This document shows, in pieces, positions 1-11,081 of a stretch of 64,000 nucleotides of DNA. Both the position numbers and the translations under genes were made by a program. Source of the stretch: Ophiocordyceps camponoti-saundersi (nom. inval.) (taxonomy: Eukaryota; Ascomycota; Sordariomycetes; Hypocreales; Ophiocordycipitaceae); the NCBI GenBank assembly GCA_003339415.1, contig PDHQ01000001.1:248001-312000 (forward strand). The letters are read 5' to 3'. Below the pieces are notes generated by a model, which saw nothing but the letters and a program-made list of their open reading frames with translations, searched no databases and had not been told where the DNA came from. Within the stretch, counting starts at the first letter, position 1; the number at the start of each line of letters is the position of its first letter.

Positions 1-420
1 GCGCGAGATCGCTCGCAGCCGAGGCCAATCCACAACATGGTGAGGGCACGATGCTTGGCAACAAGATCCTGGCAAATATCTACCCATCTCCCTTCCGTTT
101 CTCAGATACGGGAATACTGGACCGACCCGGCACACAACAGCCTCTCTGAGCTTCCTCAAGTTCATGCCGGAAGCAAACATGGATGCAATCTCAACAGAGG
201 CATCCAGGCCGAGTTCTCCATAAGCGTCACCCGGCCACATCATCGCAACTCTCGGCAGGTATTCTTGGGACTCCGAGACGGGGGACTCTCCGCTATACCC
301 GGGCACACCATCGATCTCACGAACGACCCGGCCGCGCGCACTCTTTTCTCCGAGAAGCGCGAACCAAGTGGCCCCCCCTCCAGCCAGTGTCTAATACCCA
401 GGTGGTTCGAGAAGCGGGTC
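1..420. other. gene-poor left edge of accessory region
   Basis: No recognisable domain or splice pattern is visible here. An open frame begins at 37, but its first 120 codons look like random translation; only the part after about 440 resembles protein. It may belong to the decayed gene to the right. Confidence 0.4.
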
Positions 421-1130
421 TATGAGAAGAAAATATTGCTGCAAAAGATGGTCGTGCAAATGACCATCAGATTCGCAGTGGACCGGGCGTTGTTCGTGGA
501 CGACCCCGAGCTGACGCTGATTCTGACGAAGCTACGGGACAATTGTCCCACACTTTTCGACATGTTCCAGTCGATACGAAAAATGCGAAGCAATGTTCCA
601 TGACAAGATTAAAGCAACTTGGAAGGCCAAAGTGGCAAAGAACCTTAAGATCTCTGCCACAACGGAGACTCCGTACGCACACGTCCTTGGGAAACAGGCA
701 GCAAAAGGCGATTGGGTCAGTTGGTGCATGACCCGGGTGATGTGGACGGATGATGCTCTCGCGACTTTGTGTAGGCACGTGCAGGAAATCTGGGTGGTTG
801 CTGAAAAGGATATCAAAACCGACCCCTTGCCCAAGAACTGGCCTATCTGGACAGGGAAGACACTGCAACTACTGGCGGTCCTCCGAAGTGGCTGGCTCGT
901 CTGTCCAGTCGGCCATCCCTATTGGCGATGAGGATGACATTGCAGAAGACAGGGAAGTAATCGAGCTGGAAGATTCATCCGAGGCTGAGAATGAGGGAGG
1001 TGAACTTTTGTCTGGTGGTTATCTTGAACATGCTGTGCGCTGGCCTGCCGGCATGCCCTATCCTCATTACCTGACTCCTGCCCAGGAAGCTCAAGTCGCG
1101 GCAGAGAAGAACCGACGGATGAGAGGCTAG
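421..1130 (+). pseudogene. decayed gene, copy A of an acidic-module family
   Basis: Protein-like sequence moves through three frames: one ends at 603, a second runs 593-931 (helical, Lys/Trp-rich) and a third runs to the stop at 1130. No clean splice sites join them, so frameshift decay is likely, although unrecognised introns are possible. From about 845 to 1035 the translation carries the motif GQGRHCNYWR, then an acidic stretch with EDREVIEL and a GYLEHA end. The same order of motifs recurs at 4320-4517 as GQGRHCSFWR, EDREVIEL and EYLEHA. I do not recognise the family. The duplicated module shows this was once a coding repeat rather than random DNA. Confidence 0.4.
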
Positions 1131-2260
1131 CAGACCTACAAAAATTGTGCCTCACGTCTTATCACTTCGTTAGTGAGATGATCAAACAAGATGAGAACGG
1201 CAAAGAGCAACTCCTTCTTTCAACCATGGGAACGACGCCTCTGGCCTCGATCAGGAATAGGGAGAGTGGCAGATGCCAGCACACCGCAAAATATCTGGGA
1301 ATTTTAATCAGTGGAAAAGCCGACTTCTTCGCAACTTCAAGGTAAGTTTCACTGTTTCACAGACGTCTAAAGTCTTAGTGTTTTGTTAACATTATATAGT
1401 AGGACTACATTAACGCCTAGGCCTCGGCCGATAGGCATTTTCGTGGTTTGGACGATATGATCAGAATTCGAGACTCTTTGAGAATGAAATTTTCACTAGA
1501 CGAGTTTCTGATAATTTTCGATTTTGCAAAAAGCCCTGGACAAAATGCCCCTTTTACTCCCTCGGCGAGATTCCCAACGAGATGTTTATTCTCCCCCAAG
1601 ATTAATTTGCACTCAGGCTTGAATCTTCAACAATCTTCGCCTGACTTGGACAAATCCTTAAAGCTTGCGCGCAAGGACTTCATCTATCAACGTCGAGTGG
1701 ATATGCAGTGAACACTGCACTTCGGCCAGGGAGAGGACTTTCAACCTTGTCTTTGGGCTGGGTTATTTCATGTGCCTCTTTGGACACCAGGAGCGGATGG
1801 ACTGTTGCGGGCTAGGTGCATCAAAACGATGATAGCCTCGCAAACGGGACGGGAGCGAGGCAGCAAGGACTCAAAGCCGACGTCAAACCAAATGACGGCC
1901 TTGGGCCAATTCGTCTGCTTCACGCTCATGGCAATCGACATCAAGTACATCAACAGTCCCCCTATGCCTTCAAATCAAACGTCGATTGCCAGCGTGTTCG
2001 CGGACAGTCCCTGCGGGACGTGCCGTCAGCGGCGTCGCAGGTGCACGATGCTCTCTTTTTTCATGTGACGGCCCATCCGGAATAAACATATAAAAGGCCT
2101 TCTTCTTTCCTAAACCCTCCCCTCTTCTCTTCTTCCCTTCTTCTCTTCTCCTCTCCTTCTCTGCTTCTTCTCTTTCGGTAGGGCCAGCAGCGACGACAAC
2201 GACGACGACCAAGGTAAGTCATAACGTTAACCTTTATTAACGACCCTGCTAACCTAGTTA
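1131..2260. other. no gene seen; pyrimidine-rich tract near right end
   Basis: Only short overlapping frames without recognisable content. Around 2095-2180 the + strand is strongly C/T-rich and is followed by a GGTAAGTC donor-like site and, at 2270, a TGCAG acceptor-like site. This could be a relic promoter and 5' UTR intron of the fragment at 2265-2700. Confidence 0.3.
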
Positions 2261-2264
2261 TTTT

Positions 2265-2700
2265 ATGCAGTCTTTTTTTTTTTCTCTCATATTTCTTTGC
2301 GTGTCGCGTAACAAACTTCATACCCTTCATCGCACGATATCTTCCTGCAAGCGTCGGTGGGAATGGAAGGATGTGAAGATATCCCGTGCCAGCGAAGAAG
2401 AACTCTTCCGACAATTTGCCCTATCGGTAAGTTTCGGTCAGAACGACGAAGATGAGGCCATGGCGCGACAAGTTCGAGGGCTTATCGCGGAGGAGTTCGT
2501 GCGGTATCGGGATGAAAACCAGATTCCTGATCTGGGGCAAGCTCCTGCGCCGACAACTCACAAGGAGTCGCCAAAGACCACTGGAGATGGTGATACCACT
2601 GGCTATGTGGTTTCTTTCACTGTCACTTTGATTTAGACAGTATTGACCCGGAGAGCTCCGAGGAAGATGACTCGGACGAGTCTGAGGAGGCTGTCAAGGA
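2265..2700 (+). pseudogene. decayed gene fragment, copy B of the acidic-module family
   Basis: An open frame to 2636 contains a helical, charged segment (residues such as RQVRGLIAEEFVRYRDE). Another frame from about 2600 reads WLCGFFHCHFDLDSI followed by a Ser/Glu/Asp-rich tail. The latter matches, residue for residue with few changes, the stretch at 4553-4650 (WLCGHFHCHFDLDNI then ESSESDDSEE). In both places the motif is out of frame with the open frame just before it, and the frame offset differs between copies, which points to independent decay. Function unknown. Confidence 0.4.
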
Positions 2701-2984
2701 AACTTGAGGATGGCACTGTCAAGACGCAGTATAACTTGCCAAGCATGTGTGGGCCAGCTTATCAGCTCGGGAGAGGTCTGCTAGAACCAGACCAGTGAGT
2801 ACTACATACCTACTCTGGTCCGGTACGCGTCCGTGGCTGCTGACAATCGGTGCAGACCAGTTGAGTGCCGCCTGCGTGAAGTGCGCCAAGCATACTGTTA
2901 TCCAGCTACGTATCCGCTGCAACCGAAGCATCTGGTCCAGGTAGCAGATGGTGTGAACGTCATGGAGACCTGACAACCCGCACA

Positions 2985-3700
2985 AAGACATACGAAGAAG
3001 AAGACGGCGGCGAGGAGGAAGAAGTTGATGACGGCGGAGAGGAGCTTGAGGATGCCGATGATGACGAATTCTTCGGAAATGCACCGGACGACGACCCTTT
3101 CGCTGACAGCGAGGACGACGAGGAAGACGGTGATGAAGAAGATGAACCAGCGGCGCCCGCCAGGGGAGGTAGTCGGGGCCGGGGCGGTGGTCGTGCGGGA
3201 GCGAACGTGGGACGACGCGCGCCGCGCGCGAAGAAATCCAAGAAGGCTGCGCGACCTGTCCGTGGACAAGTGATCCACTTCGGAATCGACTGGTGTCTGG
3301 CATGCTTTCGTTCTGGGCTTACCCAGTACGCGTCCCTTGTTGACAAGACGGAGCCGTTCGTGATTACGTTTCCTGCGCGGTATGCGCGAATAAATCCCGG
3401 CGCTGTGAGACGGCGACATTGCCGCGGACTAGGATTCCGCGCTGTCGAGAGGGGGACAATAAGGCGGCCAAACATCTTCCGGAGTAAGCCATCTGTCCGC
3501 ATCTATTTGTTCGGGGTGTACTAATTCTGTATCATACAAGGGAGGCCACGGAGTCTGTTTTCTCGGCGGAGGAGGCCGCAGCGCACGCCGCCGCGGACGA
3601 CGACAATGAAGAATTCGGTGCCAATCTTGCGGCCGTGATTAAATATTTCAGGGGCTTCGCGACGGAAAAGGGATCAAGACTTCTTCAGGCGTCGGAGGAG
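2985..3700 (+). pseudogene. frameshifted remnant of a Cys-motif, acidic/RGG-rich fungal family
   Basis: On the + strand, 2990-3140 encodes a long Glu/Asp-rich run, 3165-3240 an Arg/Gly-rich then Lys/Arg-rich basic run, and about 3280 a WCLACFRSG motif. The frame then breaks near 3365: the next Cys motif (VSCAVCANKSRRCE) is in another frame and ends at a stop at 3482. A further segment at about 3541-3700, starting after a possible AG acceptor, reads through an Ala/Glu-rich helix into KYFRGFATEKG. Order acidic - basic - CxxC - CxxC-KSRRC - helix resembles lineage-expanded uncharacterised sordariomycete proteins that I know only loosely. The opposite-strand frames here are shadows. Confidence 0.4.
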
Positions 3701-4275
3701 CCATCATCTGCTTTACGGACGAGCATCGCCACGAGGGGAACTCGCGGGAAAGGGAGGGCAAATCCCTATCGACCCTGTTTAAAGGCCGCTTTCTGTCTTC
3801 AGCCCTCACGGCTGGTAGACGGTTACTACAACAGGACTCGACAGAGCTTGAGATCAGTCGGGGGGAAGGCATCATTGCCGTGGAACCCATTGGATGACGT
3901 GCCCAGATCGACGACCGAGGCCTGGTTCGAGATGACCATGACCCAGAACGGCAGGGACAGCATCACGGTGGTGGAAGACGATGATCAAGCATGCAAAGAA
4001 GATGCCAGAGGTCCTGTGCCAACCCGATATCGAACATCATTCCGTACATCCACATCCCAGTCGTCCGGAAGATCAGTATTCTCCGACAGAGGGCTCAGAG
4101 ACTCCAGGAGCTCACCACTGCAGCGCAGCTTGTGGCAACTCGAGTTTTGAGGAAACAACGGATACTTTCGCGCTCTCCTGGTCCAAAGTCTTGGTGCCGC
4201 GAACGCTACACCATGTGAAAAAAAAAATGCTCTCGTCCTCGGACACGCGCCCATCCTTTTCAGTCGTGCGTTTCC

Positions 4276-4747
4276 TTGCCCGGCTTCCAGCATGGTGCTT
4301 GTGGGTCATGTGTTTTGGGGCTGGACAAGGCCGTCATTGTTCATTTTGGCGTCCCACGGGAAATGGCTGGGTCGACGGCACAGTTGGCCATCACGATCGC
4401 TGATGACGATGATATCGTGGAGGACCGTGAGGTTATCGAGCTCCAAGATACTCCTGAGCAACAACTTGGAAGTGGTCAAGGTGGTCTTTTGTCACCCGAG
4501 TATCTGGAGCACGCTGAGCTGGTGCCTTCGGGCGGCGCCACAGACAACGCATACCTGGCTCTGTGGCCACTTTCATTGCCACTTCGATCTTGATAATATC
4601 GGCAAAGAAAGTTCGGAAAGTGATGACTCGGAGGAGTCGGTGGCAGAGGTTACCGAGGCCTGGAGTATAGCTCTGGTGAGCGAAGCAGAGAGCATGGGCA
4701 GAAATTCGTCCTGGGGTGTAGTAAAGGGGGAGAAGAAACAGGCCTGA
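4276..4747 (+). pseudogene. decayed gene fragment, copy C of the acidic-module family
   Basis: One frame (to 4593) carries the module also seen at 845-1035: GQGRHCSFWR in an overlapping frame, then an acidic EDREVIEL segment and EYLEHA. A second frame (to 4747) carries WLCGHFHCHFDLDNI and a Ser/Glu-rich tail, matching copy B at 2600-2700. Copy C is the only one that has both halves, so it shows that A and B derive from one family. No intact open reading frame spans the unit. Confidence 0.4.
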
Positions 4748-4974
4748 AAGCCGTCAAGTGTGAGGATCATTCGACGGAGCGTGTGACTGGGGGCTAATCA
4801 CGCATGAGGAGGACAACTCAGCTATCTTGTTTGTTTTCACTCATTGTCTTTGTGGCTAGAAATCGGTAAGAGTAGGGAGCATACGATCCAGACATGGTCG
4901 AATCCCACTTTACTCCTACAACATCTTCATCTACACTAGAGACTCTCCGGAACGCCGTCAATGAAAACCCCAAT

Positions 4975-6175
4975 CTACTGCGGTAGCAAGTTCTCCCTCA
5001 CAGCAAACATCTTGGCGCTGACGTTGGCCGTGAATCCGTCCACCTGCTTGCTGTATTGCTCCACCTGCTTCGCGTTCAGCATCCCCTCCAGCCGGCTGGG
5101 CTCTTGCGGCAGCTTGAAGAGCCGCTGCCACTCGTCCTCTGGAAGCAGCGGCTGCTTGGCTATCGTCCGCTGAGCATTCTCCGCCTTCCGCTTCATCTGC
5201 CATTGCGTAATCTTGGCCTGCTCTCGCCCGAGCTGTCGTTGGTAGAATTGATAGTTGTTGAGATCGGTGTAGTGAGATTCGATGCTCTCGAGGAGCAGGT
5301 CACAGGTCTTCTCGAGGAAGGGATCGATGGACACGTCGAGACTCTCGATGGACGGGTACAGAGGCGGCTTGACAGGGCTGCGTTCGAGATCGGCGAGGGA
5401 GTTGGGCGGTTCAATCTCCTCATCAGACGATGGGGTGACGATTTGATGGAGGAAAGACGTGAGGAGGTGGGAGTTGTGCACCGTGATGGGGAGCTCGACG
5501 ATGATGTCGCGGAAAGTCAACTTGGACTTTTGCAGGCTGGGTATTCACTGTCAGCAGTTGGCAGCGGACCAATGAAGTGATGGTGAACTGACTTTTCCGT
5601 CGTAAATTTGCCCTCCTTGTAGGCATTCATGAAGACAGGGGTCAAGCGAAAGGCGCGCAGTGTCAGGTTTCCCTGCGAGCTCTTGCTGGCGTCGTAAACG
5701 AGAGCGACGGTTTGGTCGTTGTCCTTTTGAAAGTGGTATTGATTCTCGATAAAAGCCGCATTGATGAAGTTCCCCATCGTAGCACTCGTGTACCAGCCGA
5801 CGTTGTTAGCATCGACATTGACCTCCTTCAGGTGACGGATCATCTCGGTCTGATAGGCAATGCTGGTCTTTTGTCGCGGCGCGGCGGCGGCCACCAACGA
5901 CGCATCGTTCTGGTGGCTATCCGTGGCGGCGCTCTCGATAGTGGGAAAAGGAAAAGAGTTGGTGACTTCAAGGAAACCGTTCTGGTCCATGCCGACCGTC
6001 AGGCCCGTCGCCGTCGTCGGAAAGGTCGAGGAGCAGTGCTTGGCGATCTTCATGACCACCTGCGAAGTCGTCAGCAGCCAACACACCCAGGGAACAAAGG
6101 GGAGAAAAAAAAGGGACTAACCAGGGCCTCGACCTGGACGGCCTGGAAAGGCGCATCCTTTGGCACTTCGCTCAT
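4975..6175 (-). CDS. eukaryotic translation initiation factor 3 subunit H (eIF3h)
   Basis: Three exons on the minus strand: 6175-6122, 6059-5593, 5536-4975 (introns 6060-6121 and 5537-5592, GT..AG), giving 360 aa. The start [18 protein letters not shown] and the joined reading frame fit eIF3h. Residues about 10-150 form an MPN domain. The JAMM metal ligands are absent (the region around [10 protein letters not shown] has no HxH), as expected for the structural, non-catalytic MPN subunit of eIF3. The C-terminal half is helical and ends in a Gln/Lys-rich segment. It acts in the cytosolic 43S preinitiation complex. The 3' neighbour is the decayed accessory block; the 5' side faces a 507-bp intergenic region. 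Confidence 0.9.
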
Positions 6176-6682
6176 CGTGAGAGACTTGTCGTATCAACAC
6201 CACGTTGCCTATGATGGAAGTGAAGAGGCTCAGGCCAGGAAATTTGCGCTCCCGGATTTGTGGGGGTTTGTGGGCGGCAAGCGGTGGACGGCGGCATAAT
6301 TATGCGGGGGGCGGCTCTAGCCGAATATCAGAATCATCCTCCTCTCTCTCTCTCTTTGTGTCAGACAAAGGCCAGCCAGCCAGCCACCAATGACTCAAGC
6401 CTCTGCTGCAATACGACGGCAATATCGACATGTTGAATATCTTTCTTTTCTTATTCCTCTATTTTCTCTGTCTATGCTAACATCTAGACGCTATGCGGGC
6501 GGGCGCGGCCTGTCAGTATTATGCGGGCCAAAGCCTAGCTTCGCCTCAGCCGGGTATGAATACTGGTAATCGCTATGCAAGAATAAATATACCTCGTTGA
6601 AAACCGAGTATGCAAAAAAAAGAACCCAAGTGATTCCTCCTCTTTTCACCCTCGCTGTCGAGTAGCGAGCGTTCCCGCCTCT
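6176..6682. other. intergenic region, eIF3h 5' side
   Basis: Contains the presumed eIF3h promoter and the 3' UTR of the UPF0643 gene. A short CT-rich tract lies near 6340-6360. Nothing else recognised. Confidence 0.5.
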
Positions 6683-7366
6683 TTATTCGGCCCAAGGCTC
6701 GATGACCCAGCTGGCAGCTCCCTCGCTGATGGTGAGACGGTATTGGTCGATTTTCCAGAAAGCGTACAAGGACCTCGTTGAGCCCGCAGCCTTCCTGTGC
6801 GCAGGTCCTCTGCCGCCGTCCATGGCGTCCTGTCGAGAGCGCCAGACGCAAGTGGCGAGGTTGCGCAGCTCCGGATCGGGCATACCGAACCAATATCTAT
6901 CCCGCGGTCAGCGCCGCCTCCGAGGGCAAGATAAGAAAAAAGGGGGCGTGAATAATAGGGAGGCCTACTTGAGGAAGCCGCCGCTGGCTACGGCCTCGGC
7001 ATGGGCCGCCTTGTCGAGTTCGCCGAGCTGGCTGTACTCGGTACTGGGCTTGATCTGTGAGCGAAAGGCGACGATGTAAAAGGACGTCTCGCGAAAGGCC
7101 CGCTCAGAATCGTTTGCCAGCCGCCGAACCTCGCTCATGACCTCAGACCAGTTGAAGGAGTCGGTGTACGGAGCGGTGGCATAGTCGTCGCGAACGGCCC
7201 GGAGTCCACCCAGGGCTTTGGCCAGCGCTTCATTCTCGTGGTCGAGCGTGTCGAGATCCAATTGATGGGCCGGTTCGACGTACGGCGACTGGACGATGAA
7301 CCGGTCTTGAGGTGCCGAAAGCAAAACGTCGACGGGCACGGCCGTCTGCGTCGCTGGCGTCGCCAT
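6683..7366 (-). CDS. UPF0643 family protein
   Basis: Two exons, 7366-6969 and 6896-6683, with intron 6897-6968; 203 aa. The start MATPATQTAVPVDVLL is the first ATG with coding character. The protein has an N-terminal segment with PQDRFIVQSPYVEPAHQLDL, a helical middle, then YWFGMPDPELRNLATCVW and an end ISEGAASWVIEPWAE. This order matches the fungal UPF0643 family known from fission yeast, whose biochemical role is not established. No signal peptide or membrane segment. The splice removes an in-frame stop immediately after GGFLK, which supports the intron. Confidence 0.8.
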
Positions 7367-7872
7367 ATCCTCTCTCTTCTTTGATTTTCTCGTCGTAGGA
7401 AAAGAAAAGAAAAAGGGGATAGGAATTTGGGAAAGAAACAGCGCGTTCGATGCTGAGAAGTCAATAATGAGCCAACAAAGGAGGAGGAGAGGCGGCGCGT
7501 CGCGTCTTTTTGGGTGATGCCATGGCTTGTGGATATGAGACAAAGCATTACAGTCGAAGGGGCCCCTGGCTGTTAGCGGGAACGAATTTCGCCATTGCGG
7601 CATCCAACAACGCCATTTCGGCCGTCCGGAAACGCCGCTACCGCCCGCAGTCAGCCGGCGACGGCCAACACGGGACAACCGGAGAGAGTCTACAGACCAA
7701 AAGCCCCAATAGTGTTTTTCTTTTCTATAGTCCTTTTCTTCTTTCGCCTTAGCCTTGAAGGGATCAGCGGGAAGGCTAGCTTCCTTACTCCCTCTTAGTA
7801 TCCGTCCAGAAGAAGTGCCGGTTTGGGAGGGACAGAGAGGAGGGGAGGAGCGAAAAAAACTATGTTGAAAAT
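7367..7872. other. intergenic region
   Basis: Promoter side of the UPF0643 gene and 3' flank of the mitochondrial carrier gene. Short overlapping open frames here show no protein character. Confidence 0.5.
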
Positions 7873-8914
7873 TCAAAGTCCATCCTTTTTCCTACCTCCT
7901 AGCCACAGTCTCGCCATGTCGTATGAGCCTAGATAGAGTGAGCTTCCGAGTGCAGTCCAGACAGATCTCAAGCCGGCGCCACGGAAGAAACCCCTGACAC
8001 CTCGCTCTGTCCAAACAGCCTTGACGACAGTCCACGATCTGAGCCTGGGACTATGCCGGTCTTGTCCAGCCGTAACCATGATGCGCGTCTTGACAACGTC
8101 GCCGGGCGTAGTGAGAAAAGCAGCCGTCGCACCGGCGACACCAGCACTAACCCCGGCCGTAACCCCCGTCTCCACCAAGCCCGTCGGCCCGTCCCCGCCG
8201 GCGCTCCTCTCCCGCCGAAGCCGGGCCCGAACGTGCTCGTATATGGGGAACTGTAACCCCGTGAAGGGCAGGTTGCGCGCCACCAGCGCAGTGTAGCCGG
8301 AGAAGAGACGGGAGAGGCCGAGTCTGCGAAAGGCTTGTATCGAGGATGATGTCGATGATCTCTTCATCATTTGCGCGTTCTGCTTGATTACCTCTGCCGG
8401 GGCGAGGACGAGACATGACGCTGCCTCGGCGAGACTCGATGCCGACGCGTGCACCAGCGGCGAAGGCAGCGCGTCCGTCTCAGCCAGTAAGCGTTTAGCC
8501 CTTTCGTACGTAGAGAAGAAGACTCCAGCTTTTTTTACTCCGCCAATTCAATCACGATTCATTGTCAGCAGAGCAACGATCTTATAAGCAGCTAGAAAAG
8601 TCCATTCATTGTCTTCATTCTTCTCACCCGCCGGCAGGGTAGCGACGACGACGACGCCGATGCCCTGGTACAGATTCCCCCTTGGCGTAGCAGCCTTGAG
8701 GAAATCTCGCGACTGGAGACGCGTCTTGTACGTGTCGAGCGGGTAGATGATGACGTCTACCGTGAAGGCTGCCACTGCACCGGCCTGTCGGTAGGTGACT
8801 TGTGAGCTACGGTGAACCTGGCTAGCTTGCCAGTTACCTGAAGCATCATGTCTTTGGAGGAGAGAGGGGTGGGCGTGAGAAGAGAACATCTACTTGCTCA
8901 CCGCGTAAATGTCC
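7873..8914 (-). CDS. mitochondrial carrier protein, S-adenosylmethionine-carrier-like
   Basis: Three exons, 8914-8900 (15 nt only), 8784-8628 and 8528-7873; 275 aa. All three Solcar repeats show their signature: YPLDTYKTRLQS, APAEVIKQNAQ and TPGDVVKTRIMV. The pattern of the second and third motifs resembles the SAM carrier (Pet8/SAMC) group more than other carriers. It would sit in the inner mitochondrial membrane and exchange SAM. The joined frame LPA-AGVFFSTYERAK across intron 8529-8627 reads as a normal first-repeat helix 2. The first exon is very short and the N terminus begins directly in helix 1, so an upstream exon may be missed. The substrate is inferred. Confidence 0.75.
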
Positions 8915-9457
8915 ATGGTTTCCCCTTTGGTGAGATTGCTGCAATCTTCCGCTTCCTCTTGGCCAGGTAGAGAAGTTGCCGTCTTGGGAGATACGGAGAG
9001 AGCGTGGGTAATGTTTCCAAAGCAGGGACAAGGTGACAAACTTGCACCGCTTCTAGACGGGTTGTTTCCATGACATCATCGACTATCTACCTACCCGCAG
9101 TCGACCCGTTCGCCCATCTTGATGAACAGAAATCGGCTGAGACACATGGCTAAACAATCGACTTCCTTTGTCCTTCCTTTTTACTTCTCTTTCTCCAACA
9201 AACAATCTAGAACGGTAATCTGCAACCCCGATAGCCGCTGCGTCCGGACCAAGGCCTCTCTGATGAACGCAGCCTCAGACCCTTCTCGGGTACTCCGTAG
9301 TCTATTCCGATATATATGCTCATCGTCTCCGTGATGCCCATGTCTATCTTGTCTTGTCTCTAGTTCACTGGTTCGGTCCGTGCCGTCCTCATTCAACGAC
9401 CTCGGGTTGATGAAAACGGCCGAATCCACTCTACACCTTCGGGAAAAGCCTGCAAGT
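8915..9457. other. intergenic region
   Basis: Upstream of the carrier gene and downstream of the phosphatase gene. No other feature recognised. Confidence 0.5.
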
Positions 9458-10590
9458 CTAACATCCCGCACTCTCTTCGCACACGACGGCGACAACAACG
9501 GTAATGTCGTCTCGCTTGCCCCCAAAGTAGTGAGCCGCAGGGTCGTGTTTTTGCACCATCTTGGCAAATGGACCGTCGACATTGCTAAGGCTAGCAGTCC
9601 TGGCAGCGAGCATCAGCACCCTGGCCAGCTCCGTCTGGAGTGGGCGACTCGGGTTTACGTTGATCAATTCTCTCAAGTTTTCGCTGGCGCCGAGGCCACT
9701 TGATTGCGTCGGCTGCCAAGCACCACTCGATAGCATGACGTTGTTTACCCGGCGGAGAATGTCGTGGCCGTATTGGTTGTCAAGAAGGCCGTCCGTGGCC
9801 AGTACGAGAATGTCGCCATGACGGACCGAGTAATGAAAGATGTCGGCGTCGTCCGGCCTGTCACCCGTACACGTTCCGCCCAACTTGGGGCAGCACAACT
9901 GGTAAGGAGTGTTGAAGCCGTGGCTCTGGCCTTTGGAGCGGTAAACGATGGCATTGAGTCGCAGATGTAGGAAGCCCGAATCGCCTAGGTTGGCCACTTC
10001 GACCATGCCCTTCGGGTCAGCGACGGCGACGCAAGCAGTGCTGCTGCCGCCCCGAGCCTTGTCCTGCTCACATACGGCATCGTAGCCGACCTGAAGCAGC
10101 CTAGAAGGCGAAATGACTTTGCCGTGGGAGCAGAAGTGCGCCATGGAGTCGCATATCCCGCGAGAAAAGTCGGCGGGATCGACATCATCGCTCTTACAGC
10201 CTCCAACACCGTCAGCGACGCCGAAAGAATGGTAGCCGCTATCGCCGAAGCTGCTGATGAAGAAAGCGTCCTCACCCGCGAGCCAATGCTTCCCGCCGGT
10301 GTGGGTGCTATGATGAAAGTGGCCCACGTTACCGTCTTTAGATGCGTAGGCGGCGCCGAGGTGATAGGTGAACTTGACAGCGTTCGGGGCCGACTGTTCC
10401 ACACTAGCCGGGACGAAATTGATGGCGGAGGCGGCAGTTGAGTAGCGACGGGATTGTCCTCCCACCAATGCTGAGACGCATTCCAATGAGTACGTAGAAG
10501 ACAGCAAGTATGCATATAAGTTCGACGGATGGAATTCTCACCAAATCGAGGTCGCCAGGTCATGAACCTGACCACGAACGACACCGTCAT
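9458..10590 (-). CDS. PP2C-type phosphatase, PTC7/azr1-like, mitochondrial
   Basis: Two exons, 10590-10542 and 10470-9458 (intron 10471-10541), 353 aa. The spliced start MTVSFVVRFMTWRPRF-ALVGGQSRRYST looks like a mitochondrial presequence: Arg-rich, no acidic residues, RRYS cleavage-like site. PPM/PP2C motifs follow in order: SFGVADGVGG, NLGDSGFLHLR, LATDGLLDN and RDDITVVVA, supplying the metal-binding Asp residues. In yeast Ptc7 dephosphorylates proteins of the coenzyme Q pathway. The gene is head to head with SDHB, another mitochondrial gene, across 491 bp. A longer single-exon start upstream of the splice is possible but lacks the targeting features. Confidence 0.85.
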
Positions 10591-11081
10591 GACCAAAAGC
10601 ACCTCTCTAGCCACAGTCCGACTGGATCAATGCCTTCGCCATCATAGCCTCTGCCGTGGCAGCGAGGGAGCGGTGAGGAGTCAGCGCTCGGCAGTAGCCG
10701 CACAATCCGCGGCACTGGGGCCATCTGCATTCTAGAAGGGGTTTCGGACGAGGATCGAGCGAGTGTTTTGGCCTCGTGATGCCGAGCGGTTAATGACGCT
10801 GACATAATCGATTCCTCCCTTGAGCCGCCACCCGCGTTGACCATTGTAGCATCGCTGATTGGCCAGAAGGCCGTTTCGGCGAAGTGGCGCTGGGCCGAGG
10901 ATAGTGACTTTTGCCCTTTGGCCCTCCTCCCGTGCTCGCCACTGACAACTCCCTTGTCACCGTAACTCGCCTCTTGTGTGTGTGTGTTTGTCAACGAGCT
11001 TCCTCTACGCTTCTTCCCATCGTCTGTCCCATTGTTCCCGCCTTCAGTCTAAGTCGCAACCTTCGGCCTCGCTTGCTCGCC
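10591..11081. promoter_or_regulatory. shared intergenic promoter of PTC7-like and SDHB genes
   Basis: The two mitochondrial genes are transcribed away from this 491-bp stretch, so it must hold both promoters. A short GT repeat lies at about 10976-10988. No specific factor site is assigned. Confidence 0.5.

Noticed and set aside
1..4900. Transposon in the left accessory block
   Set aside because: No terminal repeats, transposase or reverse-transcriptase motifs were found; only decayed coding modules.
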